Source: Polynucleobacter finlandensis
GTDB lineage: Bacteria; Pseudomonadota; Gammaproteobacteria; Burkholderiales; Burkholderiaceae
DNA: 64,000 nt
Assembly (NCBI RefSeq): GCF_018881755.1
Contig: NZ_JACVPS010000009.1
Span: forward strand, 43,756 to 107,755
Direction of reading: 5' to 3'
The notes beneath the pieces are model-generated. The model worked only from the letters and a program-made list of their open reading frames with translations. It did not search any database and had not been told where the DNA came from. The position numbers were made by a program, and so were the translations under genes. Of the stretch, positions 10,201 through 18,289 are shown piece by piece; the first letter of the stretch is position 1, and the number at the start of each line of letters is the position of its first letter.

Positions 10201-10284
10201 AGAAAAGAGATGGCGGCATTTGCGCCTGATGGCGTATGCAAATACTGTGAGGCAAGAGGTATTTGCAGAAAGGGGATGTGGTGA
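7276..10284 (+). CDS. addB: AddB-like PD-(D/E)XK nuclease / inactive helicase subunit
   Basis: The 1002-residue protein precedes and overlaps a UvrD-type helicase-nuclease, the layout of AddB and AddA. Its C-terminal half holds a RecB-type nuclease: CPYKYYVRSLLGLRE, then GRADRFDI and EVIDYKNQ as nuclease motifs. The last residues CKYCEARGIC, with the cysteine of RDCPYKYY, fit the four-cysteine iron-sulfur staple of AddB. With AddA it would process double-strand breaks into 3' tails for RecA. N-terminal helicase motifs are weak, as expected. The ATG at 7276 is the first in frame after a short AT-rich stretch. Confidence 0.85.
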   Translation: MSQPFPTISKQEQPHAWSITPDASALEQLAKGIWDCAVQTNERPLVVLSTAGPLIGVRAALELYRPKGLDPKIAFLPQVISFNDWLEAAPGAWKFPKKQSDLERWISVYVNLRKHPKLKTWFKAESDAGAWGLAQSVIDACDILSEAIIPLLHDQLNRLIETNALDSEAWTKQLQALLDKTIAQAYPELARKVVDQESEVLLTFWRYLSGVGDAVFRKRFAMAAHLSAAQEQTHQQTHQPAPRPFIWVQTADPKPIDQEVIGKYLNDYAQYAPVVEVTLDWQAVALWSEALAGENASGELIELSAEQVQQLKNNIEAAHYQAWNLISARRFEELAWAAAKSIESHLIAGKTNIALVAQDRLAARRARALLARLGPALNIRDETGWKLDTTRAAAALNSWLELIRAPKEGPTASVLLEFLQNPYLDIPACIQKTPEVCIGLVAQLEDILIASQAKSGWETFYMAIERANAYAVNHDTAPNEALLKLLQFVRERHYAWQEMSLNCSNAYALLQQNLLDTGIAKALEKDSAGKQLLEVIHTFDLSSSDYQRVAMRLAEWISLIKTVMEEASYEEAGKDAQATLSILPLSSTRLRTFDAVVVVGCDEQQLPAFSEPPLFFSDTLNRLLKASTITAQYIQQARDFSQLLGSCANVDLLWQSKSKSGEPLRPSAWIQRLQTQLPKWTAVVSQPELHGGKARPIERAVTTLDPDLPLPLSMSPSAYKALRDCPYKYYVRSLLGLREAKAFEDGFDASLAGQSLHALLRNFYQALKTEEQKADSKIKDNTLVRRQWMEQQLFAISEKEFKRLIEGDGRVLGTLRDWQKQIPSFVDWQLQREVEGWRYHNAEHQVGFDLHFVDADGVDRLMRIAGRADRFDINVDSKQAAEVIDYKNQSMTKIKKRAEHLLDDPQLLIYARAANEDPESAHLQGREVNQAQWVSLKVDIKRDKKLTRSLEVEDVPDLMPAFSEQLIQDMQNLWSRKEMAAFAPDGVCKYCEARGICRKGMW

Positions 10285-13200
10285 AAAAGAAGTTTGATAA
10301 CGCCATCGCTTGTGATCCTCGCAGATCGGTCATTGTTTCTGCTTGTGCTGGTAGCGGTAAGACTTGGCTATTGGTTGCCCGCATGATTCGGCTCTTGCTT
10401 GCTGGAGCAAAACCACAAGAAATTCTGGCGCTGACATTTACCCGCAAAGCCGCACAAGAGATGCGCGACCGACTCTATGGCTTGCTAGAGCAATTTTCAA
10501 AAATGAGTGATGCCGAGCTTGTTCATGCATTACAGGAGCGAGGCTTGGAAAAGGATGAGGCAACAGCATTATTGCCACAAGCCAAGGACTTATATAACAA
10601 GGTGCTCTCTAGCCCGCAGTCGATTGTGATTGATACTTTCCATGGTTGGTTTGGCAGATTATTGAACGCCGCACCCATCTCAGCTGAGGTACAACCAGGC
10701 TTTAGTTTGCGCGAGGACAGCAAACGATTACTAGAAGAGTGCCTGGATGACTGGTGGGGCGATCTTCCTGCAGATCTGAAGGCGCACTATGACGTCCTAT
10801 TAAATCAGTTGGGCGCAAGTAATACGCAAAAGTTCTTAATGGGTAACAACGGCCTAATGAAACAACGTGGTGCCTGGACTTTCTTTGCGCAAGCTTGCAA
10901 GGCAAAAGGCATTACCCCTATCGAACACCTCAAGCAATTTTTACCTAGACTCAATATCGATAATCCACTGCTAAGGATGTGGAATGCGCCCAATGTAAGG
11001 GCTGATTTAGAGTTCCTGATTCGTTGCTTTGCACATAGTAGTAAGCAAGAGTCGGCATTTTTACCCCAACTTGTCAGTGCGCTTGAGTGTTTGCAGCGTC
11101 ATGGTGATGTGACGGAAGTCGCCCCAGCTCTACAAGCTGTCTTTTTAACTGGCAATGGTGAGCCTCGCGATAACACCAACAGAGCCCTTGCTGCTGTTCA
11201 AGAATATCTAACAAGTGAAGGGCAAACTCATCTTGAGCCAGACCACATTGCTTATAAGCAAGCTTGGGCGCAAGCATTTATTGAGTACTTAGATTGCGAA
11301 GCTGAAAAAGAGGTTTATGCATTAAATCAAGCCTGGTTTGCGATGAGCGAACGCATGATGGATCATGCTGCTGCCACTAAAGAAGCAATGCGGGTGCGCG
11401 ATTTTGATGATTTAGAAATTGGCGTCAGTCAGTTGATGGCCGATTCAGCCAATGCAGCGTATTTACAAGCACGTCTTGATGCTAAATATAAACACATCTT
11501 GATTGATGAGTTTCAGGATACCAATCCATTGCAGTGGCAAATTTTGCGCTCGTGGCTCGAGGGTTATGGTCAAGATGAAAGTAAACCCAGCGTCTTTATT
11601 GTGGGTGACCCCAAGCAATCAATTTATCGCTTCCGCAGAGCAGATCCACGCTTATTTACTAGTGCAAGAGAGTTCTTAGAAACCCATCTGCAAGCAGTCG
11701 CGCTGGATCAAGATACAACGCGTCGCAATGCGCCCAAAATTAACTCAGCAGTGAACGCTACCTTTGCTCCTTCACAGTTGCCACCTACTTACAAATTCAA
11801 CGAGCAGGACACCTTGTGGAAGCCCTTAGAAGCGGGCCTACCAAACGAACTGTATTCAAAAGAGGGTGAAGCTGCGCTATTGCCGCTAGTTCCCTATGTC
11901 AAAGAGGAGTTAGAGCCTCGTGTTGGCAATGCTTTTGATGCGCCCATTACCGATGTCAATCAAACAGTGGCAGCTACACAGCGCTATGTTGAGGGTCAAG
12001 AAATCTGCAAACTCATTCATCAAGTGATGGCAACACGCCAAGTAATGGATGAGGAAGACGGCCGCAAAATTTGGCGCGCCGCCAGAGAAAGTGATTTCTT
12101 ATTGCTTGTGAAGCGTCGCAAATACTTACCGCAGTTTGAGAGGGCCTTGCGTGAAGCCGAGCTTGCTTATGACAGCTCTAGGCTGGGAGGCTTACTCAAT
12201 ACTCTAGAGATTGATGATCTGATTGCATTACTGACAGTATTGCTATCACCGCGCCATGATTTGCCATTGGCGCAGGTGTTGAGAAGTCCAATCTTTGGTT
12301 TTACAGATCAGCAAATGCAAAGCCTAAGCATTACTAAGGCGAATAACCAATATCAATCTTGGTGGGATGTCTTACAAGATAGCCCAGATGCAGCGGTTCA
12401 GAAGGTGACGCGTTTCTTAGAGCATTGGCGTGTCTTAGGTGAACGCTTGCCAGTGCATGACCTACTCGATCAGATCTATCAAGAAAGTAATTTGCGTTTT
12501 GAGTATGCAATTACTGCACAACCGTTGGCACGTGCACAGGTGATTGCTAATTTAGATGCCTTCTTAGAGCTGTCTCTGAATCAAGATGGCGGTCGTTACC
12601 CAAGCTTGAGTCGCTTTATTGATGAGATCAATGCCATGCGCCGGGGTGATGATGACGAAACCCCTGATGAAGGTGACGTAGAGCTAGAGGCCGAGACAGA
12701 ACTAGCTGAAGTCGATGAAGACAGTGAGATGTCAGAAGAGGATAAGCATAAGCGTGTCCGCTTGATGACCATTCATGGAGCTAAGGGACTGGAGTCACCC
12801 TTTGTGATTATTTTGGATGCCAACCATACGGTAGGTAATTCTGATCATTCTGGCGTGCTTCTAGAGTGGTCGCCTAGTGAGAGTAGTCCATCACACCTAT
12901 CGATGTATACCAAGGCCAGCTTAACTTCGCCGCGAAGCCAGATTCGGGAAGACGAAGAGCTCATTAGTCAGAATGAAAACTGGAACTTGCTCTATGTCGC
13001 GATGACACGCGCCAAACAGGGTCTCTGGATTAGCGGTGTAGCCAAAGAGTCCAGCACCAACAACCCAACAGGTTTAGATCAAAAGTCTTGGTATGCAAGA
13101 GCTTTGTTTGGACAGCTTCCTACTGTAGAGCCTATAGTGGCAATGCCCAGTGCTGGAGCTACAGAAAAAAATGCCCCACAAAAAAATATTCAAACTCCAG

Positions 13201-13811
13201 AGAACTTCAGCATTGAAGATTTTCAGATTTCTTGGGAAGAGGCAAAACTCAGCCATCAGCAACAACTACAAGATATTGTCAGTGGCGCTACCGTAAAAGC
13301 CATACAGGCCGAAGCAGACAAAGCCCCCGATCCAGAAATCCTCGAAGAGGGTGTGCATTTTCATAAGCTGTTGGAGTTTTTGGTTCCGCAATCCAGCAAG
13401 TCAGAAAAGTCTCCCGCTATACCAAGTGAGCAAGAAGTGATGAATTGGCTTGGCGTGAATCCAGCGGCAGCCAAAAAACTTCTCACCCATATCCAAGTCG
13501 TACTCAATACGCCGGAGCTACAGTTGTATCTCAGTCCCGGAGAATGGCTACAGGCGTGGAATGAATTGGATATCGCTAGCGAAGACGGTAAAAGCTTTCG
13601 TCTTGATCGCTTGGTAGAGATGGGCGATCACCTGGCCATCATCGATTACAAGCTAAGCATTCCAAAGCAAGATAGCGAGATGTATGGCAAATACCTTAAG
13701 CAACTACAAAACTACCAAAAAGAGCTCAAACGGATTCGTCCTGATAAAGAAAACAGGGCTTACTTGATTTCATCAGGTGGAAAGATCGAGCAAATCGGCG
13801 AAGCTCTCTAA
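10281..13811 (+). CDS. addA: AddA-like UvrD/REP helicase-nuclease
   Basis: I choose GTG at 10281, which overlaps the addB stop as GTGA and follows AGGGG at 10271-10275; the TTG at 10263 is less likely. The protein (about 1176 residues) has Walker A ACAGSGKT at about 21-28, TFTRKAAQEM, Walker B ILIDEFQDTNPLQW, GDPKQSIYRFRRADP, TIHGAKGLE and VAMTRAKQ as superfamily 1A helicase motifs. A RecB-family nuclease follows at the C-terminus (FRLDRLVE then AIIDYKLS). An acidic stretch of about 40 residues near 790-820 interrupts the helicase core, as often seen. It should act with the upstream AddB in break repair. Confidence 0.9.
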   Translation: MKKKFDNAIACDPRRSVIVSACAGSGKTWLLVARMIRLLLAGAKPQEILALTFTRKAAQEMRDRLYGLLEQFSKMSDAELVHALQERGLEKDEATALLPQAKDLYNKVLSSPQSIVIDTFHGWFGRLLNAAPISAEVQPGFSLREDSKRLLEECLDDWWGDLPADLKAHYDVLLNQLGASNTQKFLMGNNGLMKQRGAWTFFAQACKAKGITPIEHLKQFLPRLNIDNPLLRMWNAPNVRADLEFLIRCFAHSSKQESAFLPQLVSALECLQRHGDVTEVAPALQAVFLTGNGEPRDNTNRALAAVQEYLTSEGQTHLEPDHIAYKQAWAQAFIEYLDCEAEKEVYALNQAWFAMSERMMDHAAATKEAMRVRDFDDLEIGVSQLMADSANAAYLQARLDAKYKHILIDEFQDTNPLQWQILRSWLEGYGQDESKPSVFIVGDPKQSIYRFRRADPRLFTSAREFLETHLQAVALDQDTTRRNAPKINSAVNATFAPSQLPPTYKFNEQDTLWKPLEAGLPNELYSKEGEAALLPLVPYVKEELEPRVGNAFDAPITDVNQTVAATQRYVEGQEICKLIHQVMATRQVMDEEDGRKIWRAARESDFLLLVKRRKYLPQFERALREAELAYDSSRLGGLLNTLEIDDLIALLTVLLSPRHDLPLAQVLRSPIFGFTDQQMQSLSITKANNQYQSWWDVLQDSPDAAVQKVTRFLEHWRVLGERLPVHDLLDQIYQESNLRFEYAITAQPLARAQVIANLDAFLELSLNQDGGRYPSLSRFIDEINAMRRGDDDETPDEGDVELEAETELAEVDEDSEMSEEDKHKRVRLMTIHGAKGLESPFVIILDANHTVGNSDHSGVLLEWSPSESSPSHLSMYTKASLTSPRSQIREDEELISQNENWNLLYVAMTRAKQGLWISGVAKESSTNNPTGLDQKSWYARALFGQLPTVEPIVAMPSAGATEKNAPQKNIQTPENFSIEDFQISWEEAKLSHQQQLQDIVSGATVKAIQAEADKAPDPEILEEGVHFHKLLEFLVPQSSKSEKSPAIPSEQEVMNWLGVNPAAAKKLLTHIQVVLNTPELQLYLSPGEWLQAWNELDIASEDGKSFRLDRLVEMGDHLAIIDYKLSIPKQDSEMYGKYLKQLQNYQKELKRIRPDKENRAYLISSGGKIEQIGEAL

Positions 13812-13871
13812 GCTTCCTTGGCCCTTGAATAACCCTACTTAGCCCCCATATATAGGGCTAGGAGCAAAAAT

Positions 13872-13889
13872 CCCCAAACTAGGGATAAT
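13872..13889 (+). promoter_or_regulatory. CCCC-N5-AGGGATAAT promoter-like element
   Basis: The sequence CCCCAAACTAGGGATAAT contains a good -10 (GATAAT) directly behind a C-tract/G-tract pair. The transcription start would fall about 20 bases before the TPR gene ATG. A near-identical element precedes the OprB-type porin. No good -35 box is visible. Confidence 0.4.
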
Positions 13890-13915
13890 CAGTGATCACG
13901 CTTAAAGGAGCCACG

Positions 13916-14740
13916 ATGAAGATGCAACGTTTCTCTAATCTTTTTGTCAGTTTATTTGCTGCCAGTCTATTGCTGTGTAGCGGTCTTGCGCTAGCCGAAC
14001 CTACCTTACCTGAGGTATCTCAAGCGATTCAGTCTGGGCAATTGGGCAAAGCAGATGCCATGATGAAAGAGGTCTTGCAAAACCATCCTAATAGCGCCAA
14101 AGCGCATTACATCGCTTCTGAGCTCTACCTTAAAGAGGGCAAGTTAGATGCCGCTAGAAATGCTTTTGTTCAAGCAGAAAACTTAGCACCAGGATTGCCT
14201 TTTGCTCAACCTGACTCTGTTCAGAAATTACAAGCGCAATTGCGCGCAGGTTCTGCACCAGCTGCAACAAATGCCGGGGCTGAATCCATCTTCACTAGCC
14301 CAATCTTCTGGGTATTAATTGCGATCTTAGTAGCGGGTGTCGTGTTTTTCATGAGAAAGCGTCCACAGCCAGTTCAGGTCTACAACGCACCGAGCGCTGC
14401 TTATCCAAGTGCGCCAGGCACACCGGGTGGTCCTGCAGGGTATCCGCCAGGTTATCCACCAGCAGCACAAGGCGGAATGGGTGGCGGCTTAATGGGTAGC
14501 TTAGCAACCGGTGCAGCACTGGGTGCCGGCATGGTTGCTGGTCAAGCATTGGCTAGTCATTTAATGGGCGGCAACAATCAGCCCAATCCAGGTAATGCCA
14601 ACAGTGGTTTTAACCAAGTAGGCGGACCAGCACCGGATGCGGCCAACTTTGGTGTGAACGATGCAAGCTCTTGGGATGATGGCGGTTCGAGCTCCTGGGA
14701 CGACAGCAGCGGTGGCGGCGATTTCATGAGCGATGTGTAA
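13916..14740 (+). CDS. TPR-containing exported membrane protein with Gly-rich tail
   Basis: The ATG at 13916 follows AAAGGAG at 13904-13910; the upstream GTG at 13892 is rejected. A signal peptide (to SGLALAEP) leads into a short TPR-like helical region (about residues 25-90: SGQLGKADAMMKEVLQNHP, AHYIASELYLKEGKLDAAR). A membrane segment follows (FTSPIFWVLIAILVAGVVFF) with basic residues after it, then a Pro/Gly-rich segment, a glycine zipper (GAALGAGMVAG) and an acidic Ser/Trp/Gly-rich end. It may be a scaffold in the envelope. I do not recognise a defined function. Confidence 0.75.
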   Translation: MKMQRFSNLFVSLFAASLLLCSGLALAEPTLPEVSQAIQSGQLGKADAMMKEVLQNHPNSAKAHYIASELYLKEGKLDAARNAFVQAENLAPGLPFAQPDSVQKLQAQLRAGSAPAATNAGAESIFTSPIFWVLIAILVAGVVFFMRKRPQPVQVYNAPSAAYPSAPGTPGGPAGYPPGYPPAAQGGMGGGLMGSLATGAALGAGMVAGQALASHLMGGNNQPNPGNANSGFNQVGGPAPDAANFGVNDASSWDDGGSSSWDDSSGGGDFMSDV

Positions 14741-14802
14741 GCATCCTTTCATAACAAAATAAATTTATACATTCAACACACACTAGAAAGTAGTAAGTAA
14801 CC

Positions 14803-15303
14803 ATGGCAATTTCAATGTACCAAGCATCTGTTCCACAACTAAAGAAGATGCTCGTTAATCTTTCTGCAATCCTTAAAAAGGGTGAAGAGTACGCTAGCGC
14901 CAAGAAAATTGAAGGCACTGTATTGACGGGAGATCGTTTGTTTCCAGATATGCTCCCGCTTACTAGACAAGTATTCATTGCTTGTGATCAGGTGAAAAAT
15001 GGCTTAAGTCGCTTGGCTAGCATTGAGCCACCGAAGTTTGAAGACAATGAAACCACTTTTCCTGAGCTGCAAGAGCGCGTTGCTAAAACCATTGCGTTTA
15101 TTGACAGCATCAAGCCTGAGCAGTTAGATGGCACAGAAGCCAAAGAGATCAAGTTCTCCATTAAAGAGTGGAACTTTGAGTTTGTGGGCGAACAATACTT
15201 GCTGACTTGGATCATTCCAAACTTCTATTTCCATGTCACGACTACCTACAATATCTTGCGTCACAACGGTGTTGAAATTGGTAAGGCAGATTTTTTGGGT
15301 TAA
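14803..15303 (+). CDS. DUF1993 family protein
   Basis: The 166-residue soluble protein matches DUF1993: the start MAISMYQASVPQLKKML, PLTRQVFIACDQVKNGLSRLA in the centre, and YFHVTTTYNILRHNGVEIGKADFLG at the C-terminus. The fold is thought to be a DinB/YfiT-like four-helix bundle, but the role of the family is not known. No signal peptide is present. It is followed after 27 bases by a small ORF and a strong terminator. Confidence 0.88.
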   Translation: MAISMYQASVPQLKKMLVNLSAILKKGEEYASAKKIEGTVLTGDRLFPDMLPLTRQVFIACDQVKNGLSRLASIEPPKFEDNETTFPELQERVAKTIAFIDSIKPEQLDGTEAKEIKFSIKEWNFEFVGEQYLLTWIIPNFYFHVTTTYNILRHNGVEIGKADFLG

Positions 15304-15330
15304 GCCCAGCATCTTTAGTAAACTACCGGC

Positions 15331-15447
15331 ATGGAGCATCTAAACGCGATTACCGAGATAGTGCAGCCCTGGATCTTTCGGGCCAGTCTTTATCTATCCA
15401 ATGCATTTTTGGATGACCCGGCAATCTTAGCGTTTGCTTTTTGCTAA
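15331..15447 (+). CDS. Possible 38-residue small protein, terminated transcript
   Basis: An ATG at 15331 opens 38 codons (MEHLNAITEIVQPWIF... ending AILAFAFC) closed by TAA at 15445-15447, directly before a perfect terminator hairpin. The peptide is hydrophobic in its second half. There is no ribosome site, but TAAACT at 15319-15324 lies six bases before the ATG, so a leaderless mRNA is possible. It could equally be a short noncoding RNA or 3' UTR of the DUF1993 gene. I do not recognise the peptide. Confidence 0.3.
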   Translation: MEHLNAITEIVQPWIFRASLYLSNAFLDDPAILAFAFC

Positions 15448-15448
15448 T

Positions 15449-15476
15449 AAATAAACCACCCTCGGGTGGTTTATTT
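15449..15476. terminator. Bidirectional terminator, perfect 12-bp stem
   Basis: AAATAAACCACC (15449-15460) and GGTGGTTTATTT (15465-15476) pair perfectly around the loop CTCG. The A/T ends give U-rich tails in both directions, so it can stop both the DUF1993 side and the convergent minus-strand Bug gene. Confidence 0.9.
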
Positions 15477-15526
15477 ATTGAAGGCAATAAGAAAAGTTCA
15501 GCAAAGTGAAAACACAGCACTGCGCC

Positions 15527-16498
15527 TTACTTAATCATTCCCGCATTTTTAGCATCATCCATTGCTTGAGGTGTTTTCTCTTTCATGAATGCCGGAATCT
15601 TTGCCAATGGAATATCCACAATCACAAATCCTGATTCTTCTAACTTCTTCTTCGTTTCAGGGTCTGAGTTGAGTACGCCAAAGTAGTCCGATAGTTTCTG
15701 CTGAAGCACTAATGGGGTGGCTTTAGGCACAGCAACACCACGGTAAGCACCATCGACCCAATTCAGACCTAGTTCTTTAAAGGTAGGAACGTCTGGTAGC
15801 GCAGGGTTACGCTTCTCGGTAGCAATCGCTAAAGTGCGCACTTTAGTCTTTTGCTGAATGGCTAATGGTAAGTAACCCATTGCGCCATCAACGTGCATCC
15901 CAATTAAAGCGGTAATTAAATCACCGGTACCTTTAAAGGGAACATAAGTAATTTTGACGCCAGCCAACTTATTCAAACGCTCGACAGCCATGTGGTTGGC
16001 TGAGTATTGCGAAGATCCAGCCAATGTCATCTTGCCTGGATCTTTTTTAGCTGCTGCCACAAACTCTTGGTAGGTTTTGTAAGGGCTATCAGCAGAGACC
16101 ATTAAGGCATCTGGTGTGAAGTGGTAGTAGTAAATCGCATTGATGTCATCGGTCTTGTACTGAATACCTTCTTGTAGTGGTTGCAAGATGATGTGCGGAA
16201 TATTGACGCCTACTACGTTGGTGCCATCAGCCGGATAGGTATTGATGGCACTCCACACTAGAGCGCCGCCAGCACCAGCACGATTAAGCACCATCATTTG
16301 TTGCTTATATTTTCTGACGGATAAATCAGATTGATAGCGAGCTACCAAGTCAGATTCACCGGCGGCAGGGAAGGGAATGATGTACTGAATGGTTTTATCC
16401 GGCAGTGGCTGCGCGCTCGCTCCAGAAAGCAAGCCAAATGATGTGAGCAAGGCAACAAGCAATACAAGCGCAACATTCATTCGTTTTAGTAGTTTCAT
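15527..16498 (-). CDS. Bug/TctC-family solute-binding protein
   Basis: The 323-residue protein has a signal peptide (hydrophobic core to SGASAQPLPDKTI) and Bug-family features: IQYIIPFPAAGESDLVAR, NRAGAGGALVW, the VPFKGTGDLITALIGMHVDGAMG segment and GVAVPKATP. It would bind a small organic acid in the periplasm. Its start overlaps the dehydrogenase stop by four bases (ATGA), so the two are one operon. That suggests the ligand may be tartrate, malate or a related acid. No TctA/TctB permease genes are in the window. Confidence 0.9.
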   Translation of the reverse strand: MKLLKRMNVALVLLVALLTSFGLLSGASAQPLPDKTIQYIIPFPAAGESDLVARYQSDLSVRKYKQQMMVLNRAGAGGALVWSAINTYPADGTNVVGVNIPHIILQPLQEGIQYKTDDINAIYYYHFTPDALMVSADSPYKTYQEFVAAAKKDPGKMTLAGSSQYSANHMAVERLNKLAGVKITYVPFKGTGDLITALIGMHVDGAMGYLPLAIQQKTKVRTLAIATEKRNPALPDVPTFKELGLNWVDGAYRGVAVPKATPLVLQQKLSDYFGVLNSDPETKKKLEESGFVIVDIPLAKIPAFMKEKTPQAMDDAKNAGMIK

Positions 16499-17562
16499 TT
16501 AGAAATCTCCTCGATGACCGCATTGGTGACATCACTCATCATGGCGCTGCCTCCTAAATCACGGGTGTGTAACTTCGGATTGGCAGTCACTTTTTCAATC
16601 GCACTCATGAGTTTGGCTGCTATGGCTTTTTCACCTAAGAAGTCGAGCATCATGACCGCTGACCAGAAAGTACCAATGGGGTTAGCAAGACCTTTACCCA
16701 TAATGTCAAAAGCAGAACCATGAATGGGTTCAAACATGGAAGGGTAGCGACGTTCTGGATCAATATTGCCAGTTGGCGCAATGCCTAAACTACCTGCTAA
16801 AGCAGCGGCTAAGTCGCTGAGCACATCGGCATGCAGATTGGTAGCAACGATGGTATCTAAAGACTCAGGGCGATTGACCATGCGCGCTGTTGCGGCATCG
16901 ACCAATTCTTTATCCCAAGTGACATCCGGAAACTCTTTGGCAATCTGGACGGCGATTTCATCCCACATCACCATCGCATGGCGCTGCGCATTGGATTTAG
17001 TAATGACGGTGAGATGTTTGCGGGGACGTGACTGCGCTAACTTAAAGGCATAGCGCTGCACACGTTCAACGCCAACGCGTGTCAGGATACTCATATCTGA
17101 AGCGACTTCAATGGGGTGACCTTGATGGGCTCTGCCACCTAAACCAGAGTACTCACCTTCGGAGTTCTCGCGCACGATCACCCAATCGAGTTGCTCGGGT
17201 TTGCAATTACGCAAAGGCGTTTCAATACCAGGCAGGATGCGAGTAGGGCGCACGTTGGCGTACTGATCAAAGCCTTGGCAGATCTTGAGGCGTAAACCCC
17301 AGAGCGTAATGTGATCCGGAATCTTGGGATCACCAGCTGAACCAAACAAAATGGCATCTTTAGAGCGCAAAGGCTCAAGACCATCTTCAGGCATCATCAC
17401 GCCGTGCTTACGGTAGTAATCACCACCCCAATCAAAGTGCTCAAACTCAAAAGCAATTTCTGGATGTTTTTTGCTTAAGGCATTAAGAACCTTTTCGCAT
17501 TCGGGAATAACCTCTTTGCCAATTCCATCGCCTGGAATTGACGCTATCTTGAACGTCTTCAT
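16495..17562 (-). CDS. Tartrate/D-malate dehydrogenase family (isopropylmalate dehydrogenase superfamily)
   Basis: The 355-residue protein belongs to the beta-decarboxylating dehydrogenases. It has SIPGDGIGKEVIPE at the N-terminus, DHITLWGLRLKICQGFDQYANVRP with the arginines that bind the substrate carboxylates, VRENSEGEYSGLGG, the TKSNAQRHAM lysine segment, and VVATNLHADVLSDLAA with metal-binding aspartates. NPERRYPSMFEPIHGSAFDI is closest to tartrate dehydrogenase / D-malate dehydrogenase (TtuC/DmlA) rather than LeuB. It would oxidise and decarboxylate D-malate, tartrate or a 3-substituted malate with NAD+ and a divalent metal. The exact substrate is uncertain. Confidence 0.85.
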   Translation of the reverse strand: MKTFKIASIPGDGIGKEVIPECEKVLNALSKKHPEIAFEFEHFDWGGDYYRKHGVMMPEDGLEPLRSKDAILFGSAGDPKIPDHITLWGLRLKICQGFDQYANVRPTRILPGIETPLRNCKPEQLDWVIVRENSEGEYSGLGGRAHQGHPIEVASDMSILTRVGVERVQRYAFKLAQSRPRKHLTVITKSNAQRHAMVMWDEIAVQIAKEFPDVTWDKELVDAATARMVNRPESLDTIVATNLHADVLSDLAAALAGSLGIAPTGNIDPERRYPSMFEPIHGSAFDIMGKGLANPIGTFWSAVMMLDFLGEKAIAAKLMSAIEKVTANPKLHTRDLGGSAMMSDVTNAVIEEISK

Positions 17563-17643
17563 TTGTCTCCTACTGTTTTTATGGATTGCTTAGTGAATTA
17601 TGCCCCTATCGCACCCTCTCAAGGGTGGTCGTTTACCCCATAT

Positions 17644-17925
17644 TTAAAGGCTTAATTCGCTATGGGATCCCAGTCGAACTAATTGGAGGGCGTGTTGGTC
17701 TGGTTTCCTGTAGATGAGCACCAAATCTGGTTTGATATGACAGTCTCTATGGTCTATCCAGTTACCCAGCATGGGGTGATCATGGTATCGATGGGGTAGG
17801 TCTAAGTCGTATATCAAAAAATCCAAGGTTTCTTGGAAATCTTTGGCTAGCGTGACCCTGTACCTGCCTTTTGATTCTCGTTTGTAGTCTCTTCTAAATT
17901 GCTTAGTGTATTCAGTCGTCCGCAT
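17644..17925 (-). CDS. yafQ: YafQ-family mRNA interferase toxin
   Basis: The 93-residue protein has RelE/ParE-superfamily YafQ features: TTEYTKQFRRDYKRESKGRY at the N-terminus, LPHRYHDHPMLGNWIDHRDCHI in the centre and DLVLIYRK near the end. The histidines and arginines of that central segment match residues used by YafQ to cut mRNA at the ribosome. It overlaps the upstream antitoxin gene by 14 bases, the normal antitoxin-then-toxin arrangement. It appears intact. Confidence 0.9.
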   Translation of the reverse strand: MRTTEYTKQFRRDYKRESKGRYRVTLAKDFQETLDFLIYDLDLPHRYHDHPMLGNWIDHRDCHIKPDLVLIYRKPDQHALQLVRLGSHSELSL

Positions 17926-18175
17926 TCAGGTCAGCCATCAAGTCGTTAACAGAGCTAAAGGATTTGAGCTTTCCTTTTCTAGCTTCTTTCATGGCAGCAA
18001 TGGTTTCTGCGTTTGGACTGAGTGGCTCAAAAGGGAGGGTCTTTTCTCTGGCAATTCGAGTCATCAGAATTCGAAAGGCATCAGACGGCGTTAGACCCAT
18101 GGCAGCCAATATGGCGCTTGCCTCTTCTTTGATGTCGCCGTTAATTCTGGCGCGAACCACCGCGTTTGCAGTCAT
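17912..18175 (-). CDS. dinJ: DinJ/RelB-family antitoxin
   Basis: The 87-residue protein has an N-terminal ribbon-helix-helix DNA-binding part (AVVRARINGDIKEEASAIL, GLTPSDAFRILMTRIA) and a C-terminal toxin-binding tail (KEARKGKLKSFSSVNDLMADL). It should neutralise the YafQ toxin encoded immediately downstream and repress the operon. The operator is probably the 17-bp perfect palindrome just upstream of the start. Confidence 0.9.
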   Translation of the reverse strand: MTANAVVRARINGDIKEEASAILAAMGLTPSDAFRILMTRIAREKTLPFEPLSPNAETIAAMKEARKGKLKSFSSVNDLMADLNADD

Positions 18176-18190
18176 AAACCCCTCCTTAAT

Positions 18191-18207
18191 GAGCTACATT
18201 GTAGCTC
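18191..18207. promoter_or_regulatory. Perfect palindrome, likely DinJ operator
   Basis: GAGCTACA-T-TGTAGCTC is a perfect 8+1+8 inverted repeat 16 bases upstream of the dinJ start. Its place and symmetry fit a ribbon-helix-helix antitoxin operator controlling dinJ-yafQ. A partial half-site (TGAGC) recurs just beside it. Confidence 0.75.
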
Positions 18208-18253
18208 AAAATGAGCGTCTTAAGGCGTTTTAAGCATCTAAAAGCCATTTTAT

Positions 18254-18282
18254 TTGCATACTGTATAAACATACAGTATATT
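18254..18282 (+). promoter_or_regulatory. SOS promoter of umuDC with LexA box
   Basis: TTGCAT (18254-18259) and TATATT (18277-18282) are spaced by 17 bases. Between them lies CTGTATAAACATACAG (18261-18276), a good LexA site (CTGT-N8-ACAG). LexA bound here would cover the whole spacer. The transcription start is predicted at or next to the A of the umuD ATG at 18290, so the mRNA may be leaderless. Confidence 0.88.
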
Positions 18283-18289
18283 GGCACTT

